Shown: piece after piece, positions 1-8,482 of the stretch | How positions within the stretch are numbered: the stretch's first letter is position 1 | Layout of the letters: each line of letters begins with the position of its first letter | Source: Phytopseudomonas flavescens | Lineage (GTDB): Bacteria > Pseudomonadota > Gammaproteobacteria > Pseudomonadales > Pseudomonadaceae | Length of the DNA: 64,000 bases | Direction: 5' to 3' | NCBI RefSeq assembly: GCF_900100535.1 | Contig: NZ_FNDG01000003.1 | Location: 248,001 to 312,000, forward strand | The notes under the pieces: model-generated | What the model saw: only the letters and a program-made list of their open reading frames with translations | What the model was told of the DNA's origin: nothing | Databases searched by the model: none | Made by a program: the position numbers and the translations under genes

Positions 1-7
1 ATCGCGC

Positions 8-2209
8 ATGGCCAAGGTCAACAGCCCGCTCGGCGACAACGCGCTGGTCATGGAGCGCCTGAACGGCACCGAGTCCCTCGGCCGCCTGTTCCAGTACGAG
101 CTGAGCCTGGCGTCCGAAAACTCATCGCTGAAGCTCAACAACCTGCTCGGCAAGCCCATGGGCATCGCCGTGCAACTGGCCGATGGCAGCGATCGCTACT
201 TCCACGGCCTCGTCGCCCGCTGCAGCCAGACCGCCCACCGTGGCCAGTTCGCCAGTTACCAGGTCACGCTCAAGCCCTGGCTGTGGCTGCTGTCGCGTAC
301 CTCCGACTGCCGGATCTTCCAGAGCAAGACCGTACCCGAGATCATCAAGCAGGTATTGCGCGATCTCGGCTTCTCCGATTTCGAAGACGCCCTCACCCGC
401 TCCTACCGGGAATGGGACTACTGCGTGCAGTACCGCGAGACCAGCTTCGACTTCGTCAGCCGGCTGATGGAACAGGAAGGCATCTACTACTACTTCCGCC
501 ACGAGCAGGAACGCCACGTGCTGGTGCTCTGCGACGCCTACGGCGCGCACGGCACGGCACCCGGCTACGCCCGCGTGCCTTTCTACCCCCTCGACGACCA
601 GATGCGCGAGCGCGACCACATTCATGACTGGCACCTGGCGCACGAAGTGCAACCCGGCTCCCTGGCGCTCAACGACTATGACTTCCAGCGCCCCAGCGCG
701 CGCCTGGAAGTTCGCTCCGGCATCGCCCGCGAGCACAGCAACGCCGACTATCCGCTCTACGACTACCCGGGCGAGTACGTGCAGAGCAAGGACGGCGAGC
801 AGTACGCGCGCAATCGCATCGAGGCGATTCAGGCCCAGCACGAGCAGATTCGCCTGAAGGGCAACGCCCGCGGGCTGGGCAGCGGCCATCTGTTCAGCCT
901 CACCGACTATCCGCGCGATGACCAGAACCGCGAATACCTGATCGTCGACAGCGAATACACCATCACCCAGGACCTGTACGAGAGCGGCCGCGGCAGCGAG
1001 AGCTTCCAGTTCGACAGCAGCCTCACCTGCATCGATGCCAGCCAGGTGTTCCGCCCGCTGCCACTGACCGTGCAGCCGATCGTGCAGGGGCCGCAGACGG
1101 CCATGGTGGTCGGCCCCAAGGGCGAGGAAATCTGGACCGATCAGTACGGCCGGGTGAAGGTGCATTTCTACTGGGATCGCCATGACCAGTCCAACGAGAA
1201 CAGTTCCTGCTGGATCCGCGTATCGCAGAACTGGGCCGGCAAGAACTGGGGCTCCATCCAGATTCCGCGCATCGGTCAGGAAGTCATCGTCAGCTTTCTC
1301 GAGGGTGATCCCGACCGGCCGATCGTCACCGGCCGCGTCTACAACGCCGAACAGACGGTGCCCTACGATCTGCCTGCCAACGCCACCCAGAGCGGCACCA
1401 AGAGCCGCTCGAGCAAGGGCGGCACGCCGGCCAACTTCAATGAAATCCGCATGGAAGACAAGAAGGGCGAGGAGCAGCTGTTCATCCATGCCGAGAAGAA
1501 TCAGGACATCGAGGTCGAGAACGACGAGACCCATTGGGTGGGCCACGATCGCAGCAAGACCGTCGATAACGATGAGACGGTGCACGTCAAACACGATCGC
1601 ACCGAAACGGTGGACAACCACGAGACCATCACCATCGGCGTCGACCGTACCGAGAAGGTCGGCAACAACGAAACCATCACCATCGGTGTGAACCGTAGCG
1701 AGCAGGTCGGCAGTAACGAGACCATCGCCATCGGCGCCAACCGCAGTGAGACGGTGGGCAGCAACGAAACCATCAGCATCGGCGCCAACCGCACCGAGAG
1801 CGTGGGCAGCAACGAGACCATCAGCATCGGCGCCAACCGTACCGAAAGCGTGGGCAACAGTGAGCGCACCACCATCGGCGCTGACCGTACCGCGCTGATC
1901 ACCGCCAACGAGTATGTGCTCATAGGCGCCGATCTGGCGACCATGGCAGGCGGCAACGAGTCGCACTACGTGCGCGGCGAGCGCAATAGCCGTGTCCTCA
2001 AGGATGACAACCTGCATGTCGGCAAGAATTTCGTGCTCAAGGCCGGCGACTCGATCACCCTGCAGACCGGCGCTGCAAGCATCACCATGAAGAAGGACGG
2101 CACCATCGTCATTCGTGGCAAGAACATCAGCATCGACGGCTCCGGGGCGATCAACGTCAAGGCAGCCAGGAACATCGTGATGAAAGGCCAGAAGATCCTG
2201 CAGAACTGA
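8..2209 (+). CDS. vgrG: Type VI secretion tip protein VgrG (VgrG1b-like)
   Basis: Trimeric spike protein at the tip of the T6SS tube; it carries a PAAR-tipped effector out of the cell. The 733-residue protein shows the gp27-like N-terminal region (residues about 5-370), then the gp5-like OB-fold segment with the typical WTDQYGRVKVHFYWD motif near residue 378. A C-terminal beta-helix follows, built from 16-residue repeats (about 505-664), with a short end KNISIDGSGAINVKAA. It is the first gene of a tightly packed series (DUF6484, DUF2169, ketosynthase-like, PAAR/GHH toxin, immunity), which is the order of the P. aeruginosa vgrG1b cluster PA0095-PA0101. The start at 8 lies at the window edge, so the ribosome binding site is out of sight and a start further upstream cannot be excluded. 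Confidence 0.93.
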   Translation: MAKVNSPLGDNALVMERLNGTESLGRLFQYELSLASENSSLKLNNLLGKPMGIAVQLADGSDRYFHGLVARCSQTAHRGQFASYQVTLKPWLWLLSRTSDCRIFQSKTVPEIIKQVLRDLGFSDFEDALTRSYREWDYCVQYRETSFDFVSRLMEQEGIYYYFRHEQERHVLVLCDAYGAHGTAPGYARVPFYPLDDQMRERDHIHDWHLAHEVQPGSLALNDYDFQRPSARLEVRSGIAREHSNADYPLYDYPGEYVQSKDGEQYARNRIEAIQAQHEQIRLKGNARGLGSGHLFSLTDYPRDDQNREYLIVDSEYTITQDLYESGRGSESFQFDSSLTCIDASQVFRPLPLTVQPIVQGPQTAMVVGPKGEEIWTDQYGRVKVHFYWDRHDQSNENSSCWIRVSQNWAGKNWGSIQIPRIGQEVIVSFLEGDPDRPIVTGRVYNAEQTVPYDLPANATQSGTKSRSSKGGTPANFNEIRMEDKKGEEQLFIHAEKNQDIEVENDETHWVGHDRSKTVDNDETVHVKHDRTETVDNHETITIGVDRTEKVGNNETITIGVNRSEQVGSNETIAIGANRSETVGSNETISIGANRTESVGSNETISIGANRTESVGNSERTTIGADRTALITANEYVLIGADLATMAGGNESHYVRGERNSRVLKDDNLHVGKNFVLKAGDSITLQTGAASITMKKDGTIVIRGKNISIDGSGAINVKAARNIVMKGQKILQN
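1520..1999 (+). repeat. Ten tandem 48-bp (16-residue) in-frame repeats in vgrG
   Basis: Ten consecutive 16-residue units of the pattern NETxxIGxxRTExVGx. The first starts NDETHWVG, and two adjacent units (SNETISIGANRTESVG) are identical. They encode the needle-like triple-stranded beta-helix that follows the OB fold in VgrG proteins. The outer units (the first two and last two) are more diverged, as expected for an array that grows and shrinks in the middle. Confidence 0.9.
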
Positions 2210-2238
2210 GCAGCGACAGCGGCCATGGAGCAATGCGC

Positions 2239-2697
2239 ATGACAGTCCAGTTCCACACCCCAGTCCCTGCCATCACCCGTCTCGACGGCGTAGTGATCGG
2301 TGTACTGCTCGATGTGCCGCAGGCGTCCAGCCCGGTCGTGGCATTCCCCGGCTGCCCAGCGGAGACCGGTATCGCCGCGACCACCACCACGACGCTCAGC
2401 CGTGAAGACATCGGCGCTCAGGTAGCGCTGATGTTCGTCGCCGGCGACCCATCTCAGCCGCTGGTGATCGGCCGCATCCAGCGCCTGCCGCAGGCACCTG
2501 CCAACCCACCCGCAGCGGTGGCACACATCGACGGCGAGCGCCTGGAATTCAGCGCCGAGCGCGAGATCGTGCTGCGCTGCGGCAAGGCCAGCATCACCCT
2601 GACCCGCGAAGGCAAGGTGCTGATCAAGGGCGCCTACCTGTCCAGCCGCTCCAGCGGTGTGAACCGCATCAAGGGCGGTTCGGTGCAGATCAACTAA
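2239..2697 (+). CDS. DUF6484 domain protein, T6SS accessory
   Basis: 152-residue protein of the DUF6484 family found beside vgrG genes; the position matches PA0096 in the vgrG1b cluster. The N-terminal part (ITRLDGVVIGVLLD... DIGAQVALMFVAGDPSQPLVIGRIQ) carries the conserved motif and resembles a small OB/SH3-like barrel. The C-terminal part (LEFSAEREIVLRCGKASITLTREGKVLIKGAYL) resembles the short beta-helix end of VgrG proteins, so it may fold onto the spike; that is inference. I chose the ATG at 2239 because the GGAG at 2227-2230 is 8 bases from it but only 2 bases from the ATG at 2233. No catalytic motif is visible. Confidence 0.82.
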   Translation: MTVQFHTPVPAITRLDGVVIGVLLDVPQASSPVVAFPGCPAETGIAATTTTTLSREDIGAQVALMFVAGDPSQPLVIGRIQRLPQAPANPPAAVAHIDGERLEFSAEREIVLRCGKASITLTREGKVLIKGAYLSSRSSGVNRIKGGSVQIN

Positions 2698-2707
2698 GAA
2701 GCCGCCC

Positions 2708-3820
2708 ATGGAACTGCTCAATGCCACGCGAATGGTGGCGGCCTACAACCAGGGTCTGGATGCCGATGGCCGCGAGTATCTGGTGGTCATCGTCAAGGGC
2801 ACCTTCGACCTGCCAGTGGACGGCAGCGTGGCACGCCTGCTGGAAACCCAGCAGCCGCTGCTGATGAGTGACACCTTCGCTGGCGACCCCGGCCTGTCGG
2901 CCCCGCTGCGCGAGTTCGACTTCGCACCCTTCAAGCCGTACTGCGACGTGCTGGTAACTGGCAGCGCCCATGCACCGGGCGGACGCCCCGTCACCCAGCT
3001 CACCGTCGGCATCCGCGTCGGCCAGGTCAGCAAGGCGTTCAGCGTATACGGACCACGGCAGTGGCAGCCCGGCGCTCTCGGCACCACCGCCGGACTGGCG
3101 CAGCCCTTCGTGCGCCAGGACATTTCCTACGCCAGCGCCTTCGGCGGCAGCCATCCGGCACCGGGCAACCACGAGCATCTGCTGTGCAACCTGCGCAACC
3201 CGGCCGGTCAGGGCTGGTACCCGCGCAGCCTGAGCGGCGGCACCGTGGTCGGCATGCCGATGCCCAATACCGAAAAGCTCGGCCAGGCCGTGGATGCGCC
3301 CCATGGCGACTTCGACCCCATGGCCCTCGGCCCACTGGGCAAGCACTGGCAGGCCCGTGTCGGCTTTGCCGGCACCTACGATCAGGCCTGGCAGGACGAG
3401 CAGTTTCCTTTCCTGCCCAGGGATTTCGACGAACGCTATTTCCAGGCCGCCCCGGCCGATCAGCAGACGGACTACCTCAAGGGTGGCGAGGATGTCTTCC
3501 TGCTCGGCCTGATGCCCACCGAGCGTGCCGGCTTCCGCGTGCCCAGCGTGCGCATGCCGGTGACCTACTTCCTCAGCAAGGGCGGCCACGAAAGCGCGGA
3601 AGCGGTCATCGACACCCTGCTGGTCGACAGCGATGCCGGGCATGTGGAAATCACCTGGCGCACCCGCAGAGCGCTGAAGCGCAACCTGTTCGAGATCGCC
3701 CAGGTGCTGGTCGGCGAGAAGTCCCGGGCCTGGTGGCGCGCCCGCGAGCTGGGCAAGGACTACTATCCGTCGCTGGCCGCGCTGAGCCACAGCCGCTCGA
3801 TACAGGACGATGCCCGATGA
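2708..3820 (+). CDS. DUF2169 family T6SS accessory (adaptor-like) protein
   Basis: 370-residue DUF2169 protein. Members sit between vgrG and PAAR-effector genes, and several have been shown to act as adaptors needed to load the effector on VgrG. The family core is visible from the N-terminus (MELLNATRMVAAYNQGLDADG...LVVIVKGTFDLP) through ISYASAFGG and the C-terminal LWRARELGKDYY-like end. The gene begins 10 bases after the DUF6484 stop and ends in an ATGA overlap (3817-3820) with the next gene, which suggests translational coupling. It corresponds in position to PA0097. No signal peptide, so cytoplasmic. Confidence 0.87.
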   Translation: MELLNATRMVAAYNQGLDADGREYLVVIVKGTFDLPVDGSVARLLETQQPLLMSDTFAGDPGLSAPLREFDFAPFKPYCDVLVTGSAHAPGGRPVTQLTVGIRVGQVSKAFSVYGPRQWQPGALGTTAGLAQPFVRQDISYASAFGGSHPAPGNHEHLLCNLRNPAGQGWYPRSLSGGTVVGMPMPNTEKLGQAVDAPHGDFDPMALGPLGKHWQARVGFAGTYDQAWQDEQFPFLPRDFDERYFQAAPADQQTDYLKGGEDVFLLGLMPTERAGFRVPSVRMPVTYFLSKGGHESAEAVIDTLLVDSDAGHVEITWRTRRALKRNLFEIAQVLVGEKSRAWWRARELGKDYYPSLAALSHSRSIQDDAR

Positions 3821-4854
3821 GTGCCCTCGGCATCCTCTCCTGCGGCATGGTCAGCGCCGTTGGCCTGAGCGCTCCGGCCAGTTGCGCGGCGATCCGCTGC
3901 GCCATCGACAATTTCCAGGAAACCCGCTTCATCGACGGGGGCGGCGAATGGCAGATCGCGGCCAGCGTGCCGCTGGAGGAGCCGTGGCGAGGACGAACCA
4001 AGCTGGTAAAGATGGCCGCTCGGGCCATCGCCGAAAGCCTGGCCGCCGTACCAGGCCTGGATTGCACCGATACGCCGTTGCTGCTCGGCGTCGCCGAACT
4101 GGATCGCCCGGGCCGCTGCGACGGCCTGGACAGCAGCCTGCTGCGTGACATCGAGCGCGAGCTGGGCGTGCAGTTCCACGCCGCGTCCACCCTGATCCCC
4201 CGCGGTCGGGTCAGCGCCGGGGTGGCGCTGCTCAATGCGCGCCGGCTGATCCACGAAGGCGGCCACCGGCATGTAGTGATCGCCGGGGTCGACTCGTTTC
4301 TCAACGCCGCCACCCTGTCCGCCCTCGAGCAGCGCCAACGGTTGCTCACCAGCCGCCATTGCGATGGTTTCGTCCCCGGCGAAGGCGCAGCGGCCGTGAT
4401 CGTCGGTGCGCCGCTGCGCCAGGATGCCGAGCAGTTGATCTGCATCGGTCTGGGCTTTGGCGTCGAGAAGGCCACCGTGGAAGCCGACGATATGCCGCTG
4501 CGCGCGGACGGCCTGGTCCAGGCCACCCAGTCGGCGCTCAAGGACGGCAACTGCCGCATGGAGCAGATGGACTACCGCCTGACCGACAATTCAGGCGAGC
4601 AGTACTACTTCAAGGAAGCGGCCCTGGCACTGAGCCGCACACTGCGCGTGGTCAAGGAAGACTTCGACATCTGGCACCCCGCCGACTGCATCGGCGAGTG
4701 CGGCGCGGCCATAGGCCCGGCCATGCTGGCGGTGGCCCTGGCTACTTCGCGCAAGGGCTACGGCCCCGGCTCGAACATCGTCTATCAACTGGGCAACGAC
4801 GCCGGCGAACGTGCCGTCGCGCTGCTCAGCTATCAACGGGTGGGAGTTGCCTGA
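3817..4854 (+). CDS. Beta-ketoacyl synthase-like T6SS accessory protein
   Basis: 345 residues with a thiolase-like/ketoacyl-synthase fold signature: GVDSFLNAATLSALEQ and DGFVPGEGAAAVIVG in the middle, GECGAAIGPAMLA near the C-terminus. Where active enzymes have an (A)C(A/S)SG nucleophile elbow there is IPRGRVSAGVALL, so the catalytic cysteine appears to be missing. It is therefore more likely a structural or chaperone-like protein than a fatty-acid synthase. Position matches PA0098. The start is fixed by the 4-base ATGA overlap with the DUF2169 gene, and the stop overlaps the next start by one base (TGATG). An in-frame upstream extension back to 3061 exists but is a shadow of the DUF2169 gene. 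Confidence 0.78.
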   Translation: MSALGILSCGMVSAVGLSAPASCAAIRCAIDNFQETRFIDGGGEWQIAASVPLEEPWRGRTKLVKMAARAIAESLAAVPGLDCTDTPLLLGVAELDRPGRCDGLDSSLLRDIERELGVQFHAASTLIPRGRVSAGVALLNARRLIHEGGHRHVVIAGVDSFLNAATLSALEQRQRLLTSRHCDGFVPGEGAAAVIVGAPLRQDAEQLICIGLGFGVEKATVEADDMPLRADGLVQATQSALKDGNCRMEQMDYRLTDNSGEQYYFKEAALALSRTLRVVKEDFDIWHPADCIGECGAAIGPAMLAVALATSRKGYGPGSNIVYQLGNDAGERAVALLSYQRVGVA

Positions 4855-6071
4855 TGGCCAACGAGGTCTACGCCAACAACCGGGAAATTTCCTGCAAATC
4901 GGCCAGCGGCAAATCCATTGCGGCCTTCCCCGACGTCTGCTTCACCCCGCCGCAGACGCCGCCGATGCCCATGGGCATCCCGATCCCGTACCCGAATACC
5001 GGCCTGTCCAGCGACACCACCAAGGGCACCCGCACCATCCGCATCACCCGCAAGGAAGTGATGCTCAAGAACAAGAGCTACTACAAGACCAGCTACGGCG
5101 ACGAACCCGGCTGCGCGCCGAAGAAAGGCATCCTGACGGGCAAGATCAAGGGCAAGGTGTACTTCACGTCCTGGTCGATGGACGTCAAGTTCGAAGGCAA
5201 GAACGTAGTGCGGCATATGGACCTGACGACCCATAACCATGGGTCGATGCCGGGGAACACGCCGCCGTGGCCATATCTGGATAAGAATGCGATGGGTGGC
5301 GGTGAAGGGCCGTGCAAGGAAGACGTCGCGAAGGAAAAGGACGCCTGCGCGGCATACATCCCGTATGGCGACCAAGATCCCTGCCCACCCACTACGGAAC
5401 TGGCACGAGTCAAAAAATTACGATCACTGGCTGCAAAGGGATCCCCGGCCCGTGATCAGGCCAATGCCAAGGTCAAAAGTGCCTACGAGAAACTCGCGAC
5501 CAAGAACCAGGCCAACAAGTGCCTGCAAGCTAGGCGCTGTAGGCTCGTCCCCTACAAACCCAAAGGTCGCGGCAAGAATCGCCAACCGGGCTGCTGCCCA
5601 GGCCAGACAGGCCACCACCTGATAGAAGCGTCGGCGTTCCTCGAACCGGGAACACGTAAAGAAGGTGGCTCACTGCGGGCGCAATTCGCCAACTCTAAAT
5701 ATGACCTGGACCAAGCCCCATGCGTATGCGCGGAAGGCCCTGATAATACGACGGCCACCCACGGTCTGATGCACACCTATCAAGGGGTGAGAGCCAAGAA
5801 GCTCGCGCCTGATGGCGTCTGGACCTTGCGCCAAGCCACTGAATGCGGAGCGGCATCAGTGAATATGGTTTTCCAGGGCGGTTGCAACGAAAAGTGCCTG
5901 CAGGCACAGCTCCATGCCTACCACGGCAACGCCGACGTGGGTGTCGGCCCTGCTACGAAAATACCTTCATCGCCGAGTGGGAAAACTGAAAGCACTGTCG
6001 CTGAAAAAGCATGGCAGCAATACGACAAAGGCAAACGAATACTAGAAAATCCAGGAGATATATCAAGATGA
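4854..6071 (+). CDS. tse7: PAAR-like DUF4150 protein with C-terminal GHH nuclease toxin (Tse7-like)
   Basis: 405-residue probable T6SS effector. The N-terminal part (about residues 5-130: ISCKSASGKSIAAFPDVCFTPP, GIPIPYPNTG, HNHGSMPGNT) is the DUF4150 PAAR-like cone that caps VgrG. After a basic, cysteine-containing linker comes a TGHHLIE motif with G253-H254-H255, the signature of the Tox-GHH2 HNH/Endo VII-like nuclease family. Further histidines follow (ATHGLMHTYQG, HAYHG). In P. aeruginosa the equivalent PA0099 (Tse7) is a DNase delivered on VgrG1b. The C-terminal coding sequence has visibly lower GC and less biased codons than the N-terminal half, as is common for exchangeable toxin domains. 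The gene overlaps its candidate immunity gene by 4 bases. The symbol is given by synteny and architecture; toxin activity is not shown by sequence alone. Confidence 0.8.
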   Translation: MANEVYANNREISCKSASGKSIAAFPDVCFTPPQTPPMPMGIPIPYPNTGLSSDTTKGTRTIRITRKEVMLKNKSYYKTSYGDEPGCAPKKGILTGKIKGKVYFTSWSMDVKFEGKNVVRHMDLTTHNHGSMPGNTPPWPYLDKNAMGGGEGPCKEDVAKEKDACAAYIPYGDQDPCPPTTELARVKKLRSLAAKGSPARDQANAKVKSAYEKLATKNQANKCLQARRCRLVPYKPKGRGKNRQPGCCPGQTGHHLIEASAFLEPGTRKEGGSLRAQFANSKYDLDQAPCVCAEGPDNTTATHGLMHTYQGVRAKKLAPDGVWTLRQATECGAASVNMVFQGGCNEKCLQAQLHAYHGNADVGVGPATKIPSSPSGKTESTVAEKAWQQYDKGKRILENPGDISR

Positions 6072-6964
6072 TGTTCAAGGATGTCGGCTACCGCTACCGG
6101 AGCGGAGCTGTGCGTTACGGCGACCTTGCCTATGTATTGTGCATCGACCCTGATCTCAACGCCGACGGACTGCCGCACACTTCTTTTTATGCCTGGGATG
6201 GTGGCAAATGGGGTATGTATGAAATAGGTCGCTGGAATGCCCATTCGATCTGCATAACTCAAAACCCTAAAGACCAGGCCATCGCACTGGGCGAACATGG
6301 CAATGTTCGTGTGATGGGTAATAACGATGACTATGACGAGCAGATTACCTGTCCCGGCATAACGCTGAGCATCCTGCGCGAGATACGCAATATTGGCGGC
6401 TTCGCCTATGTCTGCGGCATGGATCGCCAGGTTTTCAAACGGGAAAACCCGGGCAGTTGGTTGGCGCTCCATGGCGATATGCCCAGCCAACCTGCCAAGG
6501 ATATGGTTTTTGGCTTTGAGTCCATCCATGGTTTCAGTGAACAAGACCTGTACGCCGTCGGCTGGTATGGCGAAATCTGGCATTTCGATGGTGCTGCCTG
6601 GAAGAACTGCGCCAGTCCTACCAATATAAATCTCACTCGGGTGTTCTGTGCCGAAGACGGCTGGGTGTATGCCTGCGGTATGCACGGCATCCTCTTGAAA
6701 GGTAAGAACGACCAATGGGAAACCATTGAACATGAAGCGACCGATTCTGATTTCTGGGATCTCGAGTGGTTCGCCGGCAAGCTTTATGTCTCTACGCTCC
6801 ATGCCTTGTACTGGCTGCGTGACGATCAACTTGAGCTGGTCGACTTTGGTGACTTGATCCCCAACAGCTGCCATAGCCTGAGTAGTGCAGATGGATTGCT
6901 CTGGTCCATCGGTGAGACCGATATCCTGGCCTACGACGGCACGACCTGGACGCGCATCGACTGA
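6068..6964 (+). CDS. tsi7: Candidate immunity protein for the GHH toxin (Tsi7-like)
   Basis: 298-residue cytoplasmic protein with no signal peptide. It contains repeated blades such as QDLYAVGWYGEIWHFDGAAW and GWVYACGMHGILLKGKNDQW, consistent with a beta-propeller-type repeat fold (inference). It directly follows the toxin with an ATGA overlap, an AGGAG at 6053-6057 in front, and the same low-GC, AT-richer codon use, as expected for a toxin-immunity pair acquired together. Position equals PA0100 (Tsi7), the immunity protein of Tse7. The start is ATG 6068 or the adjacent in-frame ATG 6071; the first preserves the overlap. It should neutralise the nuclease by direct binding in kin cells. Confidence 0.72.
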   Translation: MMFKDVGYRYRSGAVRYGDLAYVLCIDPDLNADGLPHTSFYAWDGGKWGMYEIGRWNAHSICITQNPKDQAIALGEHGNVRVMGNNDDYDEQITCPGITLSILREIRNIGGFAYVCGMDRQVFKRENPGSWLALHGDMPSQPAKDMVFGFESIHGFSEQDLYAVGWYGEIWHFDGAAWKNCASPTNINLTRVFCAEDGWVYACGMHGILLKGKNDQWETIEHEATDSDFWDLEWFAGKLYVSTLHALYWLRDDQLELVDFGDLIPNSCHSLSSADGLLWSIGETDILAYDGTTWTRID

Positions 6965-8199
6965 TGATCGCCACCATCCTCGACCAGCACGCCGAAGAAG
7001 CTGGCTTTCTCGCCGGCCTGCGCCGCTATGCCGTCAGTGCCCCCCACTACGATCTGGAGCACCTGGGCGATCTGGATGGGCGTATCGAGGCGCATCTGGA
7101 TGGCCTGCAGATCGCCGGGCTGAAGGGCCTTCACCGGGTGCTGGAACAACTCAATCCCCACGCCCAGGGCGAAGTGTTCGCAGCGGCGGCGCTGGCTCTG
7201 CAACTGAACAGCGATGCAGCGCTGAATGACCTGTACCGTCATCTCGAAGAAGCCCCCGGTGGCGAGCCATTCCTTACCGCGGTACTCGGCTGGCTGGACT
7301 GGCCGCAGGTGGCCGGCCGGGTAGAACGTGACCTCGCTGCAACCGATGCTCGGCAACGCCGCATTGCCCTGACAGCCTGTGGTCTGCACCGCCACGACCC
7401 TGGCCCGGCACTGCTGTCTGCGCTGGGCCATGCTGACCCGAGTGTGCTGGCCTGCGCCGCACGTACCGCAGGCCAACTGCGGCGTCTCGACCTGTTGCAG
7501 GCCCTGCGCAGCCACCGCCTGCATGGCGACGACGGCGTGCGTTTCTGGAGCAACTGGGCCAGCGCGCAGATGGGTGATCAGGAGGCCCTCGGCACCCTGC
7601 GTCTGTTCGCCGAGCGCCCCGGCGATCTACGCCAACCCGCACTCGAGGTGCTGCTCGCCTGGCAGCCGCGGGAAGTCAGCATCGTGTGGTTGCGCAGCCT
7701 GATGCAGAGCCCGGAGCACCGGCGCATGGTGATCCAGGCCCTCGGCCTGTTCGGCGATCCGCAGACCATCCCCTGGCTGATCCGGCAGATGCACGAGTTG
7801 CCCTTCGCCCGCGTTGCCGCGGAGGCCTTCACGCTAATCAGCGGCGCCGACCTGGCGGAACTCGACCTGGAATTGAGCGTCTATCCCGACTACGACAGCG
7901 GCCCCAATGACGATCCGGATGACCCCCATGTGGATATGGATCCGGATACCGACCTGCCCTGGCCCGACCCGCACAAGGTCGAGCAGTGGTGGCAATGCAA
8001 CGGGCACGGCCTGCCTGCGGGCGTCGCTCACCTGACGGGGCAACCATTCAGCGAGCGGCAGTGCCTGGCCGTGCTGCGCAGTGGCCAGCAGCGCCAACGG
8101 ATTGCGGCAGCCTGCCTGCTGGCAAGATACCAGCCGGCCAGCGCTGTGTTTCCAACGGATGCGCCGGCGCAGCGGCAGAAGCGACTGCTCGGTTACTGA
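6964..8199 (+). CDS. TIGR02270 family protein with HEAT-like repeats, T6SS-associated
   Basis: 411-residue cytoplasmic protein made largely of alpha-helical HEAT/PBS-lyase-like repeats (for example DARQRRIALTACGLH, DPSVLACAARTAGQL, RRMVIQALGLFGDPQTIPWLI). An acidic stretch follows (residues about 300-330, rich in Asp-Pro-Asp). It matches the TIGR02270 family often found at the end of T6SS effector clusters, in the place of PA0101. The start overlaps the tsi7 stop by one base, so it belongs to the same operon. GC content returns to the high genome level here. Function unknown; a scaffold or loading role is only a guess. Confidence 0.75.
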   Translation: MIATILDQHAEEAGFLAGLRRYAVSAPHYDLEHLGDLDGRIEAHLDGLQIAGLKGLHRVLEQLNPHAQGEVFAAAALALQLNSDAALNDLYRHLEEAPGGEPFLTAVLGWLDWPQVAGRVERDLAATDARQRRIALTACGLHRHDPGPALLSALGHADPSVLACAARTAGQLRRLDLLQALRSHRLHGDDGVRFWSNWASAQMGDQEALGTLRLFAERPGDLRQPALEVLLAWQPREVSIVWLRSLMQSPEHRRMVIQALGLFGDPQTIPWLIRQMHELPFARVAAEAFTLISGADLAELDLELSVYPDYDSGPNDDPDDPHVDMDPDTDLPWPDPHKVEQWWQCNGHGLPAGVAHLTGQPFSERQCLAVLRSGQQRQRIAAACLLARYQPASAVFPTDAPAQRQKRLLGY

Positions 8200-8413
8200 A
8201 GCAGCAGGTAAATCGATGACACAAGGACAGTGCGAACATGCTCAAACAATTCCGGCAGTGCCCCCCGCTATACTCCGTGACCGAGTCCAGGGCCGATCGC
8301 ATCGATCGTGCCCGATCAGGTCGGTAGTCGGCATGAGCAGTCGCCCGATGACCACCCGCTGGATGCACCAGAAGCTTCGCTGCCTGCATCGCCGGGCACT
8401 CAACGCAAGGAGA

Positions 8414-8482
8414 ATGGTATCGATGACCGCTGCAATCGGCACCAGCCCCTCCACGAATCACCTTCACCCGGCGAGGGCATGA
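8414..8482 (+). CDS. Short upstream ORF coupled to the DUF6795 gene (tentative)
   Basis: A 22-codon ORF (MVSMTAAIGTSPSTNHLHPARA) with a good AAGGAG (8407-8412) just ahead of its start; its TGA overlaps the ATG of the DUF6795 gene (ATGA at 8479-8482). That arrangement could couple translation of the next gene, which has only a GAGGG very close to its own start. It may equally be chance. The rest of the 8200-8478 interval shows no convincing gene; the longer frames through it have no domain content. Confidence 0.3.
   Translation: MVSMTAAIGTSPSTNHLHPARA

Noticed and set aside
1520..1999. CRISPR-like regular repeats
   Set aside because: The 48-base periodicity is coding, in frame with VgrG, without spacers; no cas genes present.
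122..2233. 703-codon open frame antisense to vgrG
   Set aside because: A product of high GC3 in the true gene; low-complexity composition, no domain, and the plus-strand VgrG is unambiguous.
3061..3816. In-frame 5' extension of the ketosynthase-like gene
   Set aside because: It is an out-of-frame shadow of the DUF2169 gene, rich in Arg/Pro/Gly; the ATGA overlap fixes the start at 3817.
8200..8413. Genes in the gap after the TIGR02270 gene
   Set aside because: Open frames on both strands here show no domain content, no good ribosome binding sites and no signal or membrane features.
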